From contig CALRAL010000005.1 of the NCBI GenBank assembly GCA_943350875.1, positions 1-39,818 on the forward strand: a stretch of DNA of 39,818 nucleotides. The letters are read 5' to 3'. The stretch comes from Candidatus Nomurabacteria bacterium. GTDB taxonomy: Bacteria > Patescibacteriota > Minisyncoccia > Phycocordibacterales > UBA9973. The notes under the pieces are model-generated. The model was not told where the DNA came from, ran no database searches, and saw nothing but the letters and a program-made list of their open reading frames with translations. The translations under genes and the position numbers were made by a program. The first letter of the stretch is position 1; every line of letters begins with the position of its first letter. This document shows positions 38,501 through 39,818 of this stretch, one piece after another.

Positions 38501-39816
38501 AATATGGTAGCATCATAACCAGCACCATAAATAGCAGCAGGGAACTTATCAGGCGAAGTATCATTAGCAGTATCAGTAAAAGCTGTATCTACTGTAAGAT
38601 TTGTATCATCAGTTATTAATATAACAGTTCTGGTTTCACCTGTGACAGTAATCCTATCACCAACTACTAGTTCAGTAGTAAAAAGAGTACCAACTCCCAC
38701 AACTGCAGTAGAAGCTGTAGCGTCAATGCTACCCGTTAAGACAGAAGTAGTAGCACCAGTGAAACTTCCTGCCCCATTAACAGAAAGTTTAAGAATTGGT
38801 GCTGTTGTTCCAATTCCTAACCTATTATTTGCCTCATCATAAGCTGAAGTTCCAAATAAGATTTTACCTTTTGTGGCATTAGAAGTAGATTGCAAAGTAA
38901 GCGTTCCAGAAGCAGAAGTAGAACCTATGACTTTGGGTGTAGTGATATCTGTGGTAAAAGTTGGAGAAGTGGCTAAAGCAAGAACTGTGCCACTTCCTGT
39001 TGTAGTCATTTCTCCAAGCACTCCAGCATTGTCATACAAAACACGAGTACTTGTTCCACTTGTAATAGTAGTAGTCCCTACTGTTAAACCGCCACCAGCT
39101 GTTACCCAAGTAGGAGGTAAAGTTGTTCCATTACTTTGCAAAACTTGACCAGCTGAACCATTAGTTAACATAGCAGTTGTGCCAGCAGCTGATTGATATG
39201 GAATGGTGCCACCTGATCCACCAGCTAAATTTGTAGCTGTGGTAGCGCTTGTTGCTGTTCCTGCATTCCCAGAAATATTAATTCCAGCCGTTCCAGCAGA
39301 AATGTTAGCCGCTGTTAAGCTTGTTAAATTAGCTCCGGAAACTGCTCCAAATAAACCAGACCAAGTTCCGGAAGTGATTGTGCCAACAGTAGCAAGAGAA
39401 GAAAGTGTTGTAGCGCTAGTTAATGCCAAGGTGCCTGTAGCATCGGGAAGAGTGTAAACTCTGTCTGCTGTATTGGTATTGGTAAAACTACCATTGAAGG
39501 TATCAGCTACATTTCTTAATAACAATTTTGTATCATTAAATGTTTTAGCTCCAGTGACAGTTTGCGCAGAAGCGAGAAGCATGTCGCCGACACCTTTCGT
39601 ACTTAATTGTGTTTGAATACCTGAAGTGACACCTTTGACATATGAGAGTTCTGTTAATGAAGGATATGTTGCAGTGGCAAGCGAACCTAAAGTATTAACT
39701 CCACTCCAATATGTAATTTCATTAACTACACCAGTACCAACTGCAGTTAAATATGACCCAGCTGGTTGTTTAGCGTTAAATGTAGACCAATCAGCACCGG
39801 TTAAGTATCCATCCAC
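35530..39816 (-). CDS. Giant repetitive Gly/Ala/Thr-rich surface or tail-fibre-like protein, N-terminus beyond window
   Basis: 1428 aa open to the right edge; DGYLTGADWSTFNAKQPAGSYL, FTNTNTADRVYTLPDATGTLALTS, Gly-rich GGNGGSGITATGGNGG repeats, C-terminal SADYMEMYSVDVGVDVGDIVMTG...GRVMVKVSSENGAIEVGDYLTSSSTPGVAMKA. Confidence 0.85.
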   Translation of the reverse strand: MDGYLTGADWSTFNAKQPAGSYLTAVGTGVVNEITYWSGVNTLGSLATATYPSLTELSYVKGVTSGIQTQLSTKGVGDMLLASAQTVTGAKTFNDTKLLLRNVADTFNGSFTNTNTADRVYTLPDATGTLALTSATTLSSLATVGTITSGTWSGLFGAVSGANLTSLTAANISAGTAGINISGNAGTATSATTATNLAGGSGGTIPYQSAAGTTAMLTNGSAGQVLQSNGTTLPPTWVTAGGGLTVGTTTITSGTSTRVLYDNAGVLGEMTTTGSGTVLALATSPTFTTDITTPKVIGSTSASGTLTLQSTSNATKGKILFGTSAYDEANNRLGIGTTAPILKLSVNGAGSFTGATTSVLTGSIDATASTAVVGVGTLFTTELVVGDRITVTGETRTVILITDDTNLTVDTAFTDTANDTSPDKFPAAIYGAGYDATILSNKAGGVAAYFVGGSGTQDTGGEGSPLGNLTTNTGGVAAYFVGGVGGSSSSVAGSNGGSGITAYGGTGGESSAAVGAGNTGGNGGSGITATGGNGGVSTAGVSTAGSGITATGGNGASTSGAKSGGTGGNALTLTGGNGGSNNSGTGGNSAGTGGGMTFTFGSGGDTVTGLAGIGGGIAWTLGAGGKPTSTGTGGKGGSFILTAGNGGNINGGTAGGAGGDITLTAGAAIGTSTAAAGGAVSINGGTASATTSTGNGGAISVTSGIGGATSGSSGAVTIKSGTVTAGSTSGAVTLDVGTGGTAGALNIGTSALAKTITVGANTTSSITLIKGGTSSTGTTAATAAIGLSAATAGTIVIGGAAQTGAIYLGEIGGGAVTTVNIASGGATNNVVNIMDGAFKGIATIGNVTGATALNFKTGTGAQTFTSKVATGTTTSSAFVFAGNSLTTGTLVDLDTSNTSGTIVNLRFPSSSTQGAAALTGISLDLNTNVTTPVAAQDVTVINAKTPTISITSSTGNYAAFNVGTAGAVTTNTGTANWRGLNVVLPVLTQTAGTAVADGVRVLVPASGAVVTGGTMSGINIIAPTTSGPAAGTLNGIFIQNLTSAGAGTENGIKIGTGWDKQVSGNGWSVDGSGNVTATFANSNTFALCHANNGAQTEAITDCLTTVSADYMEMYSVDVGVDVGDIVMTGSDFITTTDNERVSKLVKTSLPYEKKIIGVVSDVTKAGDFNSIGYNIKESDNRKPIALNGRVMVKVSSENGAIEVGDYLTSSSTPGVAMKANQAGMVVGIALEPYTGNNEVGQVMVFINPGQYDPNIGNQNLADFITISDEHTSITDIQTETPFDPVEIVMNKVNEGKKFLVDFMSARVTAIRGYFDELFTKKIHSEQICLKKSDGNEVCIDGDKLETMMTGNALTPVAPEPVTTPPLESAPLLNQGGDGGGDLTPIPNSEEITTPSPSTPIPATPVDGLNQGGDGGGDAPLSPDNTVTP
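35565..35598. repeat. Family C-related repeat copy 3 (partial), in frame in the giant protein gene
   Basis: GCATCACCACCCCCATCCCCTCCTTGATTAAGCC, encoding GLNQGGDGGGDA. Confidence 0.75.
35672..35711. repeat. Family C-related repeat copy 4, in frame in the giant protein gene
   Basis: AAATCACCACCCCCATCCCCTCCTTGATTAAGGAGGGGTG, encoding PLLNQGGDGGGDL; hairpin CCCCTCCTT/AAGGAGGGG. Confidence 0.85.
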
Positions 39817-39818
39817 TC

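Overview
The gene content looks like a Patescibacteria/CPR (Parcubacteria-like) genome segment: small proteins, tight overlapping operons, trimmed housekeeping enzymes. Positions 1-5670 look like an accessory island. It has an edge-truncated large serine recombinase (minus strand, absent from the ORF track), then a 3.9-kb cassette bounded by perfect 265-bp inverted repeats. The cassette carries four ORFs, one with a C-terminal ADP-ribosyltransferase-like domain, and a ~470-nt intergenic region rich in stem-loops that resembles an unassigned large structured RNA. The core region runs rightwards to ~13.27 kb (M50-like protease, NTP-transferase, gdhA, tRNA-Val, tsaD, valS, PrsW, Hsp20). From there nearly everything is on the minus strand: tRNAs, a glycerate/enolase/pyruvate-kinase operon, ftsB-like, lepA, murJ, O-antigen ligase-like, leuS, a methyltransferase, ychF, a cohesin/dockerin cluster, MazF/PemK-like, and a giant Gly-rich surface or tail-fibre-like protein running off the right edge. 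Main candidates for follow-up: (1) the IR-bounded recombinase/ART/structured-RNA island; (2) families of short palindromic repeats inserted in frame into conserved genes (valS, leuS, lepA, ychF, eno), one family sitting at the equivalent position of two paralogous aaRS genes in opposite orientation; (3) a Nudix domain inserted in the LeuRS editing region; (4) minimised pyruvate kinase and YchF; (5) a cohesin-dockerin cluster with one frameshifted member. Everything was read by eye, without database or folding tools.
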